Below, piece by piece: positions 24,795 through 35,239 of a stretch of 64,000 nucleotides of DNA (the stretch's first letter is position 1; every line of letters starts with the position of its first letter). A program made the position numbers and the translations under genes. The notes beneath the pieces were generated by a model that saw nothing but the letters and a program-made list of their open reading frames with translations, was not told the DNA's origin and made no database searches. Origin of the DNA: Alphaproteobacteria bacterium (GTDB taxonomy: Bacteria; Pseudomonadota; Alphaproteobacteria; ATCC43930; CGMCC-115725); assembly GCA_028871455.1 (NCBI GenBank), contig JAGWNF010000002.1:124001-188000 (forward strand), given 5' to 3'.

Positions 24795-25895
24795 TCACGC
24801 CTCGACTGGTTTGAGGCGCTTGACCACGGCTTTGCGCAGGAGATGCGGCAGCAGGAGCCGCAGCGGCATGCGCAGATAGTGGGCGCGGATGTAGAGGAAG
24901 AACAGCGCGACGCCGGTGCCGCGACGCGCGCAATCAGGATGCGCCGGTTGCAGGGCGCGGACGAAGACCCAATCCATCCAGCGCCGGACCCAGGCGGTCG
25001 GTGGCCGCAACGCCGGTGTAGCGAGCAGCGCGGGCGGTACCGGTGTGGCGAGCAGCGCCGCGGCATAACGCAGGGCGTAGAAAAGCGGCCGTTCGAGCCG
25101 CAGCTGTTGCGCCCGCGCCGCCAGTCGCGGCCAGAAATCGGGCCGCGCCGCGAAATGGCGCAGCAACCGGTTGATATCGTCGAGATCGCGCAGGCCGTTG
25201 CTCCATTCGCCGTCGTCGAACAGATGCACGGCCGCGTGCAGAATCATGTCGGCCGGCGACAGCACGAGGAAGCCGGGCGCCGCCGGCACCGGCACCGCCC
25301 CATCGATCATTCGGCGCCCGTCGACGGCATGCCGACCCGTCGGCGGCACGATCGTGTGATGAACGTCGATCGTGGTGCGTCGCGCGCGGTGCTGAAGCGG
25401 CGGTATCTCGTGCATCCAGCGGCGGTAATAACGCTGGTCGTAGTCGTCGCCTTTGACGCCGTGCCAGCCGTTCGCCACCAGCGCGGCTTCGGCCTGAACG
25501 ATCGAAGCCCGTGGCACCATCACGTCGATATCGCCGAAGAGCCGGCCGACGGCCGCGGGCACGCCGGCGGCGGCGTAGGACGCGCCCTTGAGCAGCACGA
25601 CCGGGCCGGGCACGCCACGGAGCGCCGCGGCGATGTACCGGAGTTCGCGCGCGACGTCTTCGCCGTGCTTGCGGGCGAGGACGCAGGCCGCCTCGAGATG
25701 AGGGCGGGCGCGCAACGGGACCGCGGTGTCGAGTCCGCGCTCGGCGATCAGGTGGGCGAGCCGCGCGAGCAGCCCGGCGCGGCGCGCCTCGCGCACGGCC
25801 TGATCCCAATCGTGCTCGGTCCAGGCGGCGATCGCCGCGACGTCGCGCAGCGCGGAAGTCACGCGATCAAGAGCCGGCGACTTGTTTTCGGCCAT
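24795..25895 (-). CDS. Nucleotidyltransferase-family protein (NTP_transf_5-like)
   Basis: A 366-residue protein. The central V-V-L-L-K-G-A-S-Y...G-R-L-F-G-D-I-D-V-M-V-P-R carries the K-G and D-x-D pattern of nucleotidyltransferase-fold proteins often found in polysaccharide and PEP-CTERM clusters. I-D-V-H-H-T-I and L-S-P-A-D-M-I-L-H-A-A-V-H-L follow. The C-terminus is basic (L-R-K-A-V-V-K-R-L-K). It starts back-to-back with the export lipoprotein gene across a 230-base divergent gap. The reaction is unknown for most members. Confidence 0.8.
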   Translation of the reverse strand: MAENKSPALDRVTSALRDVAAIAAWTEHDWDQAVREARRAGLLARLAHLIAERGLDTAVPLRARPHLEAACVLARKHGEDVARELRYIAAALRGVPGPVVLLKGASYAAAGVPAAVGRLFGDIDVMVPRASIVQAEAALVANGWHGVKGDDYDQRYYRRWMHEIPPLQHRARRTTIDVHHTIVPPTGRHAVDGRRMIDGAVPVPAAPGFLVLSPADMILHAAVHLFDDGEWSNGLRDLDDINRLLRHFAARPDFWPRLAARAQQLRLERPLFYALRYAAALLATPVPPALLATPALRPPTAWVRRWMDWVFVRALQPAHPDCARRGTGVALFFLYIRAHYLRMPLRLLLPHLLRKAVVKRLKPVEA

Positions 25896-26125
25896 GACAT
25901 GACCGTCGCAGGCTTGTCTTTAGATTTTATTTACGCAAACTGCGGAACAGTCAAAAGTAATACTTAAATCAGGTCAACCTTTCAGTAAGCTTTTCCCGGT
26001 ACCGTCGTCCCCAGACGTAAGTGGCTTGCGGCCGCGAACTTGGCGGAACAGCCGCGAACGCCACGGCCCGTGCCCGGCGTCCCAGAGCCAGGCGGGCAGG
26101 TCTCACCAGTGGGGGAGTGATTACG
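25896..26125. promoter_or_regulatory. Divergent control region of the XrtA operon
   Basis: This 230-base gap separates the minus-strand nucleotidyltransferase gene from the plus-strand EPS/exosortase operon. About 25918-25985 is AT-rich (TTTAGATTTTATTTACG, then AATACTTAAATC) and is the likeliest promoter zone. A GG-N10-GC pair (TGGCGGAACAGCCGC) occurs near 26040 but lacks the TT before GC, so I do not call it sigma-54. Confidence 0.45.
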
Positions 26126-27010
26126 GTGCTGCGCCAGGTTTCCCGCTCCGGCTTCGTGCTTGCGCTCGTGTTGCTCGCGGGTTGCAGCACGCTTACCGAC
26201 ATGACGGACCGCTTGGTCGGCAACTCGGATCCTGAGCCGCAGGCGTATTCGAGTTCGAGCCAAGAGGCGCTGACCGTGCCGCCGGATATGGGCGCACGGC
26301 CACTGCCGGCGCCGAACCACGCCGAGGGGATGAATTCGGCCCCCGACTTGGCGCGGCCGATGACGGCGCAGATGGCGGCTGCTCAGGCGGCCGGCACCGT
26401 GCCGGCGCAACCGCCCGCCGCTGCCGTGCCGATGGCCGCCTCGCCCAACTATCAGACCGCCGCGATCAATCCGGGAGCTCCGACCGGCACGATCGATCCG
26501 AACTCCGATACCTATCTGATCGGTCCCGGCGACAATCTCGACATCTTCGTTTGGCAAAATCCGCAACTCTCGGTGAAGGTTCCCGTCCGCCCCGACGGCA
26601 AGATTTCGATTCCCTTGGTTCAGGACGTCGTCGCCGTCGGCCGCACGCCGGCGGCACTCGCGCACGAAATCACCGAAAAGCTCAAGGCCTTCGTCAAGGA
26701 CCCGAACGTCACCGTCATCGTCTCGAGCTTCGTCGGTCCGTTTTCGCAGCAGATTCGGGTGATCGGCGAAGCCGCCAAGCCGCAGGCGCTGCCCTACCGC
26801 GCGAACATGACGATCCTCGACGTGATGATCGAGGTCGGCGGCCTCACGCGATTTGCCGCCGGCAATCGCTCGGTCGTCATCCGCACCGTCGATGGACGCC
26901 GCTACACGATCCACGCGCGGCTCGACAGCCTGATCAATGACGGTGACGTCAAGGACAACGTTGCGATGCGTCCGGGCGACATCGTGATCATTCCGCAACG
27001 GTACTTCTAG
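26126..27010 (+). CDS. XrtA-system polysaccharide export lipoprotein (Wza-like)
   Basis: A 294-residue outer-membrane export lipoprotein. The lipobox L-L-A-G-C20 follows a short signal peptide. After a Pro/Ala-rich linker comes the Poly_export domain (Y-L-I-G-P-G-D-N-L-D-I-F-V-W, then V-P-V-R-P-D-G-K-I-S-I-P-L-V) and an SLBB-type domain (I-R-V-I-G-E-A-A-K-P...L-D-V-M-I-E-V-G-G). This is the TIGR03027 type of exosortase-A loci. GTG 26126 is chosen because GGGGGAG lies 8 bases upstream and the lipobox is then at the right distance; the frame is open further upstream. It heads the EPS operon. Confidence 0.88.
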   Translation: MLRQVSRSGFVLALVLLAGCSTLTDMTDRLVGNSDPEPQAYSSSSQEALTVPPDMGARPLPAPNHAEGMNSAPDLARPMTAQMAAAQAAGTVPAQPPAAAVPMAASPNYQTAAINPGAPTGTIDPNSDTYLIGPGDNLDIFVWQNPQLSVKVPVRPDGKISIPLVQDVVAVGRTPAALAHEITEKLKAFVKDPNVTVIVSSFVGPFSQQIRVIGEAAKPQALPYRANMTILDVMIEVGGLTRFAAGNRSVVIRTVDGRRYTIHARLDSLINDGDVKDNVAMRPGDIVIIPQRYF

Positions 27011-27048
27011 AACCCGAACGGCCCAGAAGGCGCACAAAGGCGATCATC

Positions 27049-28599
27049 ATGGAATCCCTGTCCGGCCTGATTTTTCAATATCTGCACGCGATCTGGCGGC
27101 GCAAATGGATTACCGCGCTGACCGCCTGGGCCGTGTGCGTGATCGGCTGGTCGGTCATCGCCATGCTGCCGAACAAATACGAAAGCTACACGCGCATCTA
27201 TGTCGACGCGGATCAGTTGCTGACGCCGCTCCTGCGCGGCATCGCCGTCGACGTCGATCCGGCGCAGCAGCTCGACGTTCTGCAGCGGACACTGCTGTCC
27301 CGGCCGAACGTCGAAGAGCTGATCCACATGGCGGATCTCGATCGCAGCGTCCGGACCCAGGCTGACAAGGACGCCCTGATCCGGCGCTTGATGCAGCAGA
27401 TCACGATCCAGCCGCAGACCCGCAATCTGTTCACGATTTCCTACACCGATTCGAATCCGACGACGGCACGCAACGTCGTGCAGAGCCTATTGACGATTTT
27501 CGCCGAGAGCACGACCGGCACGCAGCGGACCGAGCTCGACAACGCGCAGCGCTTCCTCAACGACCAGATCGCGCTCTATGAAAAGCAGCTGCGCGCCACC
27601 GAGCAGCGCCGCGCCGAATTCCGTGCCCAGCATCTCGACGTGCTGAACGGCGCCGCTTCGGCGAGCGCCATCGACACGCTGCGCAATCAGATCCAGCAGA
27701 CGCATGACAACCTTCAGGATGCGGTGGCGCGGCGCGACGAGTTGCAGCGCGAGCTCGAGAGCCTGACGCCGAGCGTCGGCGCCGACGTAACAACCACCAC
27801 GTCACCGGGTGCCGCCGAGCAGCAGCTCGCCCAACTCGAGCGCCAGCTCGCCGAGCTGCGCACGCGCTATACCGACGAGTACCCCGACGTGATCACGGTG
27901 AAACAGCAGATCGCCGCGCTGAGCAGCCGTCTCGAGAAGCAGGGCACGACGACCGTCGGCGGCCGACACGCCCCTGGCGCGCGCACCAAGGTTTCGCCGG
28001 TGGTGTATGACCAGGTTCGCATCCAGCTGCTCGACGCCCAGGCCAAGGTGGCGTCGCTGCAGCGGCGGCTCGACCAGGCGCAAACCGACCTCAGCCACGC
28101 CGAAGCGACCGCCAAGGCGTCGCCCGGCGTCGAGGCGCAGTATCAGGATCTCGATCGCGACTACTCGATCCTCAAGCGCAACTACGACGAGTTGTTGGCG
28201 CGCCGCGAGGCGACGAACCTGTCGCAGGCGGCTGACACCCAGGCCGACAAGATCCAGTTCCGCGTCATCGACGCGCCGCAGGCGCCGACGACGCCGATTG
28301 CGCCCAACCGACCGGTGCTGTTCTCGGCCGTTCTGCTTGCCGGCGTTCTCGGCGGCCTCGGCATTCCCATCCTGCTGACGCAGATCGACCGTTCGTTCGC
28401 GACCTTGAATCGGCTCCGCAGCCTCGGCCTCCCTGTGTTGGGCGGCGTGTCGTACGTCGCGCTCTTCAAGTCGAAGAGCCAGTCCGTCATGGAGATGGCC
28501 GGATTCAGCGCCTCCGCGGTGGCGCTGGTGATGATTTACGGCGTGCTGATCCTCATGACGTTCAATGTGCACCGCGCCCTGCCCGGAGGATTGGGCTGA
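27049..28599 (+). CDS. XrtA-system polysaccharide chain-length determinant protein
   Basis: A 516-residue inner-membrane polysaccharide co-polymerase. An N-terminal Wzz entry (L-H-A-I-W-R-R-K-W-I-T-A-L-T-A-W) and first helix precede a long periplasmic coiled-coil region (about residues 155-390, rich in Glu, Arg, Gln, Leu). The last part has the Pro-rich P-Q-A-P-T-T-P-I-A-P-N-R-P motif, a helix, and a final helix near the C-terminus. It matches the TIGR03007 family. The stop overlaps the kinase start by one base (TGATG). With the autokinase it forms the split BY-kinase pair that sets polymer length. Confidence 0.9.
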   Translation: MESLSGLIFQYLHAIWRRKWITALTAWAVCVIGWSVIAMLPNKYESYTRIYVDADQLLTPLLRGIAVDVDPAQQLDVLQRTLLSRPNVEELIHMADLDRSVRTQADKDALIRRLMQQITIQPQTRNLFTISYTDSNPTTARNVVQSLLTIFAESTTGTQRTELDNAQRFLNDQIALYEKQLRATEQRRAEFRAQHLDVLNGAASASAIDTLRNQIQQTHDNLQDAVARRDELQRELESLTPSVGADVTTTTSPGAAEQQLAQLERQLAELRTRYTDEYPDVITVKQQIAALSSRLEKQGTTTVGGRHAPGARTKVSPVVYDQVRIQLLDAQAKVASLQRRLDQAQTDLSHAEATAKASPGVEAQYQDLDRDYSILKRNYDELLARREATNLSQAADTQADKIQFRVIDAPQAPTTPIAPNRPVLFSAVLLAGVLGGLGIPILLTQIDRSFATLNRLRSLGLPVLGGVSYVALFKSKSQSVMEMAGFSASAVALVMIYGVLILMTFNVHRALPGGLG

Positions 28600-29810
28600 T
28601 GATTGACGAAACCTCGCGCAAACTGATCGAACGTGCCGCGGCTCATCTGAAGTCGCGGGCTCCCGCTGCGGCCGCCGCGATGGCTGTACCGCAACCGTCG
28701 GCGGCCTACGCGCCGTCGGCCTATCCGGAGACCGGTTATCCGCAGTCGGCATACCCGGCGACCGCGCCGGCGCCGACCGCCTTTCCGCAGTCGCCGGCGC
28801 CGCAACCGACTTATCAGGCGCGGCCCGCGCCGCAGCCGATGTATCAGCCGCAAGCGGCACCGCAGCCGCAGGCCTACGCGCCGCACTATGCGCAGGCGGC
28901 TTACCAGCAGCCGGCACCTGCCGCCGCCGTCAACGGCGCGCCGGCTTACGCCTATGGCGAACCGGCCTACGAGCCGGCCTATCGCGGCGGTCATGCCGCG
29001 TCGGGCTACCCGCAGGCGGCCGCGATGAACGGCTACGAGCGCGAAGTCGAAGGCCCTTCGATGGCGCCGCCGGCGTCGGGCTACAGCCGCCAAGTTTCGA
29101 TCGACCGCGGCGCACTCGCGCGCTGCGGCATCACGGTGCCGTCCGCCCACCGGTCGCGCGTCGTCGAGGAGTTCCGCATCGTCAAGCGCCAGATCGTCTC
29201 CAAGTACATGGACGAGCCGGACGACGAGGCGGCCAACCGCAACCGGGTGATCATGGTCACCTCAACGCGGCCGCGCGAGGGCAAGACCTTCACCGCCATC
29301 AACCTCGCGCTGTCGATCGCCACCGAGCAGGACCTCAAGGTGCTGCTGATCGATCTCGACACCAAGCACCACGCGATGCAGGAGATGATGGGGATTCCCG
29401 CGAGCTATGGTCTGACCGACCTGCTCGCTAATCCCGACATCGACTTTTCCGAAGTGGTGCTGCGTACCAACATGCCGAATCTCACGGTGATCCCCGCGGG
29501 CACGCCCAACATCCGTTCGCCCGAACTGCTGTCGAGCCGCCGCACCCGCGCGATCTTCAGCGAGATGGCGCAGCGCTACAACGATCGCTTCATCGTATTC
29601 GACGCGCCGGCGGTGCTCGCCTCCAGCGATCCGGCAATCCTCGCCAGCCTCGTCGGCCAGATCGTGCTGGTGGTCGAAGCCGACCACACGCAGCAGGAGG
29701 AGCTGGAGACCGCAATCGGCCTGCTGAGCGCATGTCCCAACATCAGTCTGCTGCTCAACAAGGTTCGCACCTCTACGGCCGATCAGTTTGGCGCCTATTC
29801 CGACTACTGA
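28599..29810 (+). CDS. XrtA-associated tyrosine autokinase (CpsD/CapB type)
   Basis: A 403-residue cytosolic BY-kinase. The Walker A motif is T-S-T-R-P-R-E-G-K229-T, Walker A' is L-L-I-D-L-D-T-K, and a Walker B-like F-I-V-F-D-A-P follows. It matches TIGR03018. Residues 31-165 are an unusual low-complexity stretch of Pro, Ala, Gln and Tyr with about 16 tyrosines, many in Y-P or A-Y-x-x contexts; the usual tyrosine cluster at the C-terminus is short (G-A-Y-S-D-Y). It acts with the upstream chain-length protein, cycling phosphorylation to tune polymerisation. That the linker tyrosines are phosphosites is my inference. Confidence 0.9.
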   Translation: MIDETSRKLIERAAAHLKSRAPAAAAAMAVPQPSAAYAPSAYPETGYPQSAYPATAPAPTAFPQSPAPQPTYQARPAPQPMYQPQAAPQPQAYAPHYAQAAYQQPAPAAAVNGAPAYAYGEPAYEPAYRGGHAASGYPQAAAMNGYEREVEGPSMAPPASGYSRQVSIDRGALARCGITVPSAHRSRVVEEFRIVKRQIVSKYMDEPDDEAANRNRVIMVTSTRPREGKTFTAINLALSIATEQDLKVLLIDLDTKHHAMQEMMGIPASYGLTDLLANPDIDFSEVVLRTNMPNLTVIPAGTPNIRSPELLSSRRTRAIFSEMAQRYNDRFIVFDAPAVLASSDPAILASLVGQIVLVVEADHTQQEELETAIGLLSACPNISLLLNKVRTSTADQFGAYSDY

Positions 29811-29844
29811 TCCGCCCCATGCAGTTCCTCCTCTCGAGAGCAGA

Positions 29845-31473
29845 ATGCGTATCATTCGGTTGCCGGTCGTCGTTGCGGGGTTCGTCGCAGTCGCGGCGTT
29901 TGCTTCCCCGGCGGCGGCCCAGCTCTCGCTAGGTCCGGTCGACGATCAGGGCCAAGGTCCGGTCCCGCCGATCTATGCCCAAGGCCTGAGGCAGAATCTC
30001 GGACGCCCGACGGCGCCCAACGAGAACGACCAGCCCTATACGCTGCCGCCGAAAGGCCCGCCGCTTTGGCAGATCACGCCGCGCATCGACCTGCGCGAAG
30101 AAGCCACCGACAACGTCCGCGACGCGCATACCAACCGCACGGCAGATCTCATCACCACGCTGACGCCGGGCATCTACATCGCCGCCGATGCGCCGCGGCT
30201 CGTCGCGAATCTCGATTACTCGGCAAGCCTCAATACGTACGCGGTCGCCAGCGACCAGGATAACATCGATCAGAATCTGTTCGGCAGCGCGATCGCGACC
30301 ATCGTGCCCGACGCCGCGTCGGTCGAGCTGCGCGGCACGATCTTCGACACCGCCCACACCGGCGCCTTCGGCTCGATCCCGACGAGCCAGCTCTCCTCGT
30401 CGAACCGCACCACCACCTACGCCATCGAAGCCAGCCCCGTGCTGCGCCATTCGTTCGCCACCTTGGGCAACGGCGAGTTGCGCTACATCTTCGGCCAGAC
30501 ATGGTTCACCGGCCAGACCGCGGCGACCGGCCAGACGTCGCAGGGCCTCAGCGGTGTCGGCACGCTGGCGCCGATTACCGCCGCCACGCACAACGAACTC
30601 CGCGGCACGCTCGCCACCGGCGACATCGGCAAGTATCTGAGCAACGCCGTTACGCTCGACGGTCAGCGCACCGACGTCAACGGCGGGACCGGCTCGAACA
30701 AGGAAGGCCTCGCGACCGACGAGGTGCAAGTCCATGTCACCAAGTCGATCGCGCTCGTCGGTGCCGGCGGCTGGCAGACGCTCGAGTTCGCCCAGGTTCC
30801 GTCGCAGAATCTTTCGGAGCCGACCTGGTACGCCGGTGCCATCTATCAGCCCAATGACGGCATGCGGGCCGAGCTCACCTACGGCCATCGCGACGGCGCC
30901 GATTCCTTCCAGGGCGATCTACGCTATGCGTTGACGCCAATCACCACGGCCTATGCCAACTACTCCGAGGTGACGACGACGCCGCAGCAGGCGATCCTCC
31001 AGAACCTCAACGGGGCAGTGCTCGGCCCGAACGGCACGGTGCTCGACGCCCAGACCGGCTTGCCGATCTCGCTGAACAACAACGAGTTCAGCCTGCAGAA
31101 CGACGTCGAGCGCTTGCGCACTTTCCAGACCAGCCTCGTCACTACCCTCGACACCAACCGGTTCACGGTGACCGGCATCCATCAGGAGCTGCAGTCGCTG
31201 ACCGGCCTGGTGCCCAACAATTCGATGAACGGCCTGACCGCGACCTGGAACCGTCAGATGACGCCGCTCACCACGATGAATCTGAGCGGCGGCTATTTCC
31301 TCCAGGACTCGCAGCACACGCACACGCTCAGCACGAACCTCGAATTCACGCATGCGTTCTCGCCGTCGCTGTTCGGCTCGATCGGTTACAACTTCGCCTA
31401 CGTGGACTCGGTTCCGGGCGGTCCGAACTTCTACCGCAACTCGCTGATCCTCACCCTGCGCAAGGTGTTCTGA
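29845..31473 (+). CDS. XrtA-system outer-membrane beta-barrel (TIGR03016-like)
   Basis: A 542-residue precursor with a signal peptide (M-R-I-I-R-L-P-V-V-V...A-A-A-Q). The mature protein opens with W-Q-I-T-P-R-I-D-L-R-E-E-A-T-D-N-V-R, typical of TIGR03016 (outer-membrane protein of PEP-CTERM/XrtA loci), runs as repeated amphipathic strands, and ends F-Y-R-N-S-L-I-L-T-L-R-K-V-F with a terminal Phe. It sits at its canonical place between the autokinase and the deacetylase. It may form the outer-membrane pore or anchor for EPS. ATG 29845 is set by the signal peptide. Confidence 0.88.
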   Translation: MRIIRLPVVVAGFVAVAAFASPAAAQLSLGPVDDQGQGPVPPIYAQGLRQNLGRPTAPNENDQPYTLPPKGPPLWQITPRIDLREEATDNVRDAHTNRTADLITTLTPGIYIAADAPRLVANLDYSASLNTYAVASDQDNIDQNLFGSAIATIVPDAASVELRGTIFDTAHTGAFGSIPTSQLSSSNRTTTYAIEASPVLRHSFATLGNGELRYIFGQTWFTGQTAATGQTSQGLSGVGTLAPITAATHNELRGTLATGDIGKYLSNAVTLDGQRTDVNGGTGSNKEGLATDEVQVHVTKSIALVGAGGWQTLEFAQVPSQNLSEPTWYAGAIYQPNDGMRAELTYGHRDGADSFQGDLRYALTPITTAYANYSEVTTTPQQAILQNLNGAVLGPNGTVLDAQTGLPISLNNNEFSLQNDVERLRTFQTSLVTTLDTNRFTVTGIHQELQSLTGLVPNNSMNGLTATWNRQMTPLTTMNLSGGYFLQDSQHTHTLSTNLEFTHAFSPSLFGSIGYNFAYVDSVPGGPNFYRNSLILTLRKVF

Positions 31474-31483
31474 GGACGACGCG

Positions 31484-32368
31484 ATGGAAGGGCTCGCCAC
31501 TCTCGGCCGCGATGCGTTGCGACGCGAGGGTCGCATCGTCAATGCGCTGACCGTGGACGTCGAGGATTACTTTCAGGTCGAAGCTCTCGCGCGCGCAGTG
31601 CCACGCGACCGGTGGGACGGAATGCCGTCGCGGGTCGAAGCCAACGTCGACCGGCTGTTGGCACTGTTCGAGGCGTATGGTGTCAAGGCGACGTTCTTCA
31701 CGCTCGGCTGGATCGCGGAACGACACCCGGCGATGGTGCGCCGGATCGTCGGCTTCGGTCACGAGCTGGCGAGCCACGGCTCGAGCCATGTCCGAGCCGA
31801 TCGGCAGAGTCGCGACGAATTCCGAGCCGACATCCGGCGCAGCAAGGCCCTGCTCGAAGATGTCGGCCAGGTGCCGGTGCGGGGGTATCGCGCCGCCACC
31901 TTCTCGATCGGCGCCGCCAATTTGTGGACGCTCGACGAACTCGCCGCGGCTGGCTTCGCCTACAGCTCCAGCATCTATCCCGTCGCGCACGATCTCTACG
32001 GCATGCCCGATGCGCCGCGCTGGCCGTTCCGCGCCAACCCCTGCGCGGTGCTCGAACTGCCGCTCAGCACCGTTCGTCTCGGCGGCCGGAACTTTCCGGC
32101 GTCGGGCGGCGGCTATTTCCGGCTGTTGCCTTATGTCGTGTCGCGCGCGGCGTTCCGCCGCGTCAACGATGTCGAGAGTCAGCCAGCGATCTTCTACATG
32201 CACCCCTGGGAGATCGATGCGGCGCAGCCGCGGGTTGCCGGCCTCTCGGCGAAGTCGCGTTTCCGCCACTATCTCAATCTCGGGCGCATGTACGGACGCC
32301 TGGAGCGGCTGCTCGCGGATTTCGCCTGGGACCGCATGGACGCCGTCTTCCTCGGCCGCGAGCGATGA
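31484..32368 (+). CDS. XrtA-system polysaccharide deacetylase (DUF3473)
   Basis: A 294-residue NodB-fold deacetylase acting on the nascent or exported polysaccharide. The catalytic T-V-D25-V-E-D28-Y-F and metal-binding S-H98-G-S-S-H102 are intact, and R-G-Y-R-A-A-T-F-S-I is the third conserved block. The C-terminal DUF3473 part (F-P-A-S-G-G-G-Y-F-R, then F-Y-M-H-P-W-E-I-D) marks the XrtA-linked TIGR03006 family. It follows the barrel gene by 10 bases. No signal peptide is seen, so action in the cytoplasm or through a lipid-linked substrate is possible. Confidence 0.9.
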   Translation: MEGLATLGRDALRREGRIVNALTVDVEDYFQVEALARAVPRDRWDGMPSRVEANVDRLLALFEAYGVKATFFTLGWIAERHPAMVRRIVGFGHELASHGSSHVRADRQSRDEFRADIRRSKALLEDVGQVPVRGYRAATFSIGAANLWTLDELAAAGFAYSSSIYPVAHDLYGMPDAPRWPFRANPCAVLELPLSTVRLGGRNFPASGGGYFRLLPYVVSRAAFRRVNDVESQPAIFYMHPWEIDAAQPRVAGLSAKSRFRHYLNLGRMYGRLERLLADFAWDRMDAVFLGRER

Positions 32369-32455
32369 AAAATCGCCTTGTTTACCAAGGTTTTGGGCCG
32401 ATCCTTAGCGAAACCTTGAAGGTTTCCTGCGATCACGGACGGCGGGGGTAGCGCC

Positions 32456-33690
<1,235 letters not shown>

Positions 33691-33694
<4 letters not shown>

Positions 33695-35232
33695 GCGTGT
33701 CGACGGTCGAAAGCCGGAGCGGCGTGACGCCGTGGCGTATCCTCGGCGCCGCGCTGTTGGTCGCGGCGATCGCGCTCGGCGGCTTGTTCTGGCGCGAAGT
33801 CGTCGGCGCATGGCGCGTGTGGGTCGCCTCGCCGACCTACAACCACTGTTTCCTCGTCGTGCCGGTCGCGTTTTATCTGATCTGGGACCGGCGCGCGACG
33901 CTCGACGTCGCGCCACGCCCCGACTGGCGCGTTCTCGCGGTCGTGCCGTTGCTGTCGCTGGCCTGGCTCGGCGCCGCGGTGCTCGGGGTGCTCGAACTGC
34001 AGCAGCTCGTCGTCATGACCGTCGTCCAGGCGATCCTGCTCGCGGCCTTCGGCTGGCCGCTCTACAAGCGGCTCCTTGGGCCGCTGCTTTATCTCTACTT
34101 GCTGGTGCCGAGCGGCGAAGTGCTGGTGCCGAGGCTGCAGGATTTCACTGCGCATTTCGCGGTGTGGCTGCTGCAACTGTGCCACGTGCCGGTGTTCTCC
34201 GACGGCATCATGATCTCGATTCCCGAAGGCGATTTCATCGTCGCCGAAGCCTGTGCGGGCCTGCGGTTCCTCATCGCCTCGATTGCCTTCGGCGCGTTCT
34301 TCGCGCTGCTCGTCTACCGGTCGTGGTGGAAACGCGCGGCTTTCATGGCGGCGTCGCTGATCGTGCCGGTCTTCGCCAACGGCGTGCGCGCCTTCGGCAT
34401 CATCTATCTCGCGCATCTCACCGATAACGTCACCGCCGTCGAGGCCGATCACATCATCTACGGCTGGGGCTTCTTCACGCTCATCCTCGTGCTGCTGATC
34501 GTCATCGGCATGCGCTTTGCCGACCGCGGCCGGCCGGTATCCCGCGCCGCGCCGCCGCCGAGCTTCGCGGTGCGCACGCCGCTCATCGTCATTGCCGCCG
34601 CGGTCGCACTAAGCGCGATCGGGCCGGCGTATTTGACCGTCCTCGATCATGCGCGTCCGCTGGACTTGTCGCGCGTCGCACCGCCGCCGGTGCTCGCGCC
34701 ATGGGCGCCCCGGGCCGACGACAAGGACAGCTGGAGCCCGGTGATCGTCACTCCCGATCGCGCCTTCCGTGACGGCTTCGAGACCGCCGGTCGGGATGTC
34801 GAGCGCTATGTCGCCCTCTACGCGCCGTATGGCCGCCACAACACACTGGTGCGCAGCGAGAATCGCGTCGCGGACGAAAATACCTGGCCGCGTTCGACGC
34901 TGGGCTCGACACGCATCGAGTTGAATGGCCGGCCGGTCACGGTGTCGACGGCCGAGATCCACAACGGCGCGCAGGCGCGTCTCGTCTGGTCGTTCTACGT
35001 CGTCAACGGCATCGTCACGGCCAGCCCGGCCGACGCCAAGCTCATACAGGCGCGCGCGATCGTCGAGGGTCGCGATTCGGTCTCGGCCTTCGTCGCGATT
35101 ACCACGCCGCTCGATGGCAGCGCAGCGGCCGCGCGGCAGGCGCTGACGAGCTTCCTCAACGCCATGGGCTCACTGCCGGCTTATCTCGATCGCGTCCGCT
35201 CCGACGCGCACGCCGCCGCCGCACGTTCGTGA
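33691..35232 (+). CDS. xrtA: Exosortase A fused to an EpsI-type domain
   Basis: A 513-residue membrane transpeptidase that removes PEP-CTERM tails and is thought to join the protein to an envelope acceptor. The N-terminal ~285 residues form about eight helices with the catalytic Cys188 (A-E-A-C-A-G-L-R-F), Arg233 (A-N-G-V-R-A-F-G) and His254 (A-D-H-I-I-Y-G-W) all present. The C-terminal ~200 residues after a helix at about 293-310 are periplasmic and match the EpsI/DUF3485 domain (W-S-P-V-I-V...V-A-L-Y-A-P-Y-G). The fusion is common in the XrtA subfamily. Its visible substrate is the VNEP protein at 13206-13964. Confidence 0.93.
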
Positions 35233-35239
35233 GGTCGCG

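Noticed and set aside
26030-26056. GG-N10-GC pair before the EPS operon considered as a sigma-54 promoter
   Set aside because: Lacks the TT before GC and the CAC after GG; too weak in a GC-rich genome.
32365-32451. 28-codon ORF between the deacetylase and TIGR03087 genes, overlapping the deacetylase stop (ATGA)
   Set aside because: No ribosome site of its own beyond the coupling overlap, no hydrophobic or domain character; probably leader sequence.
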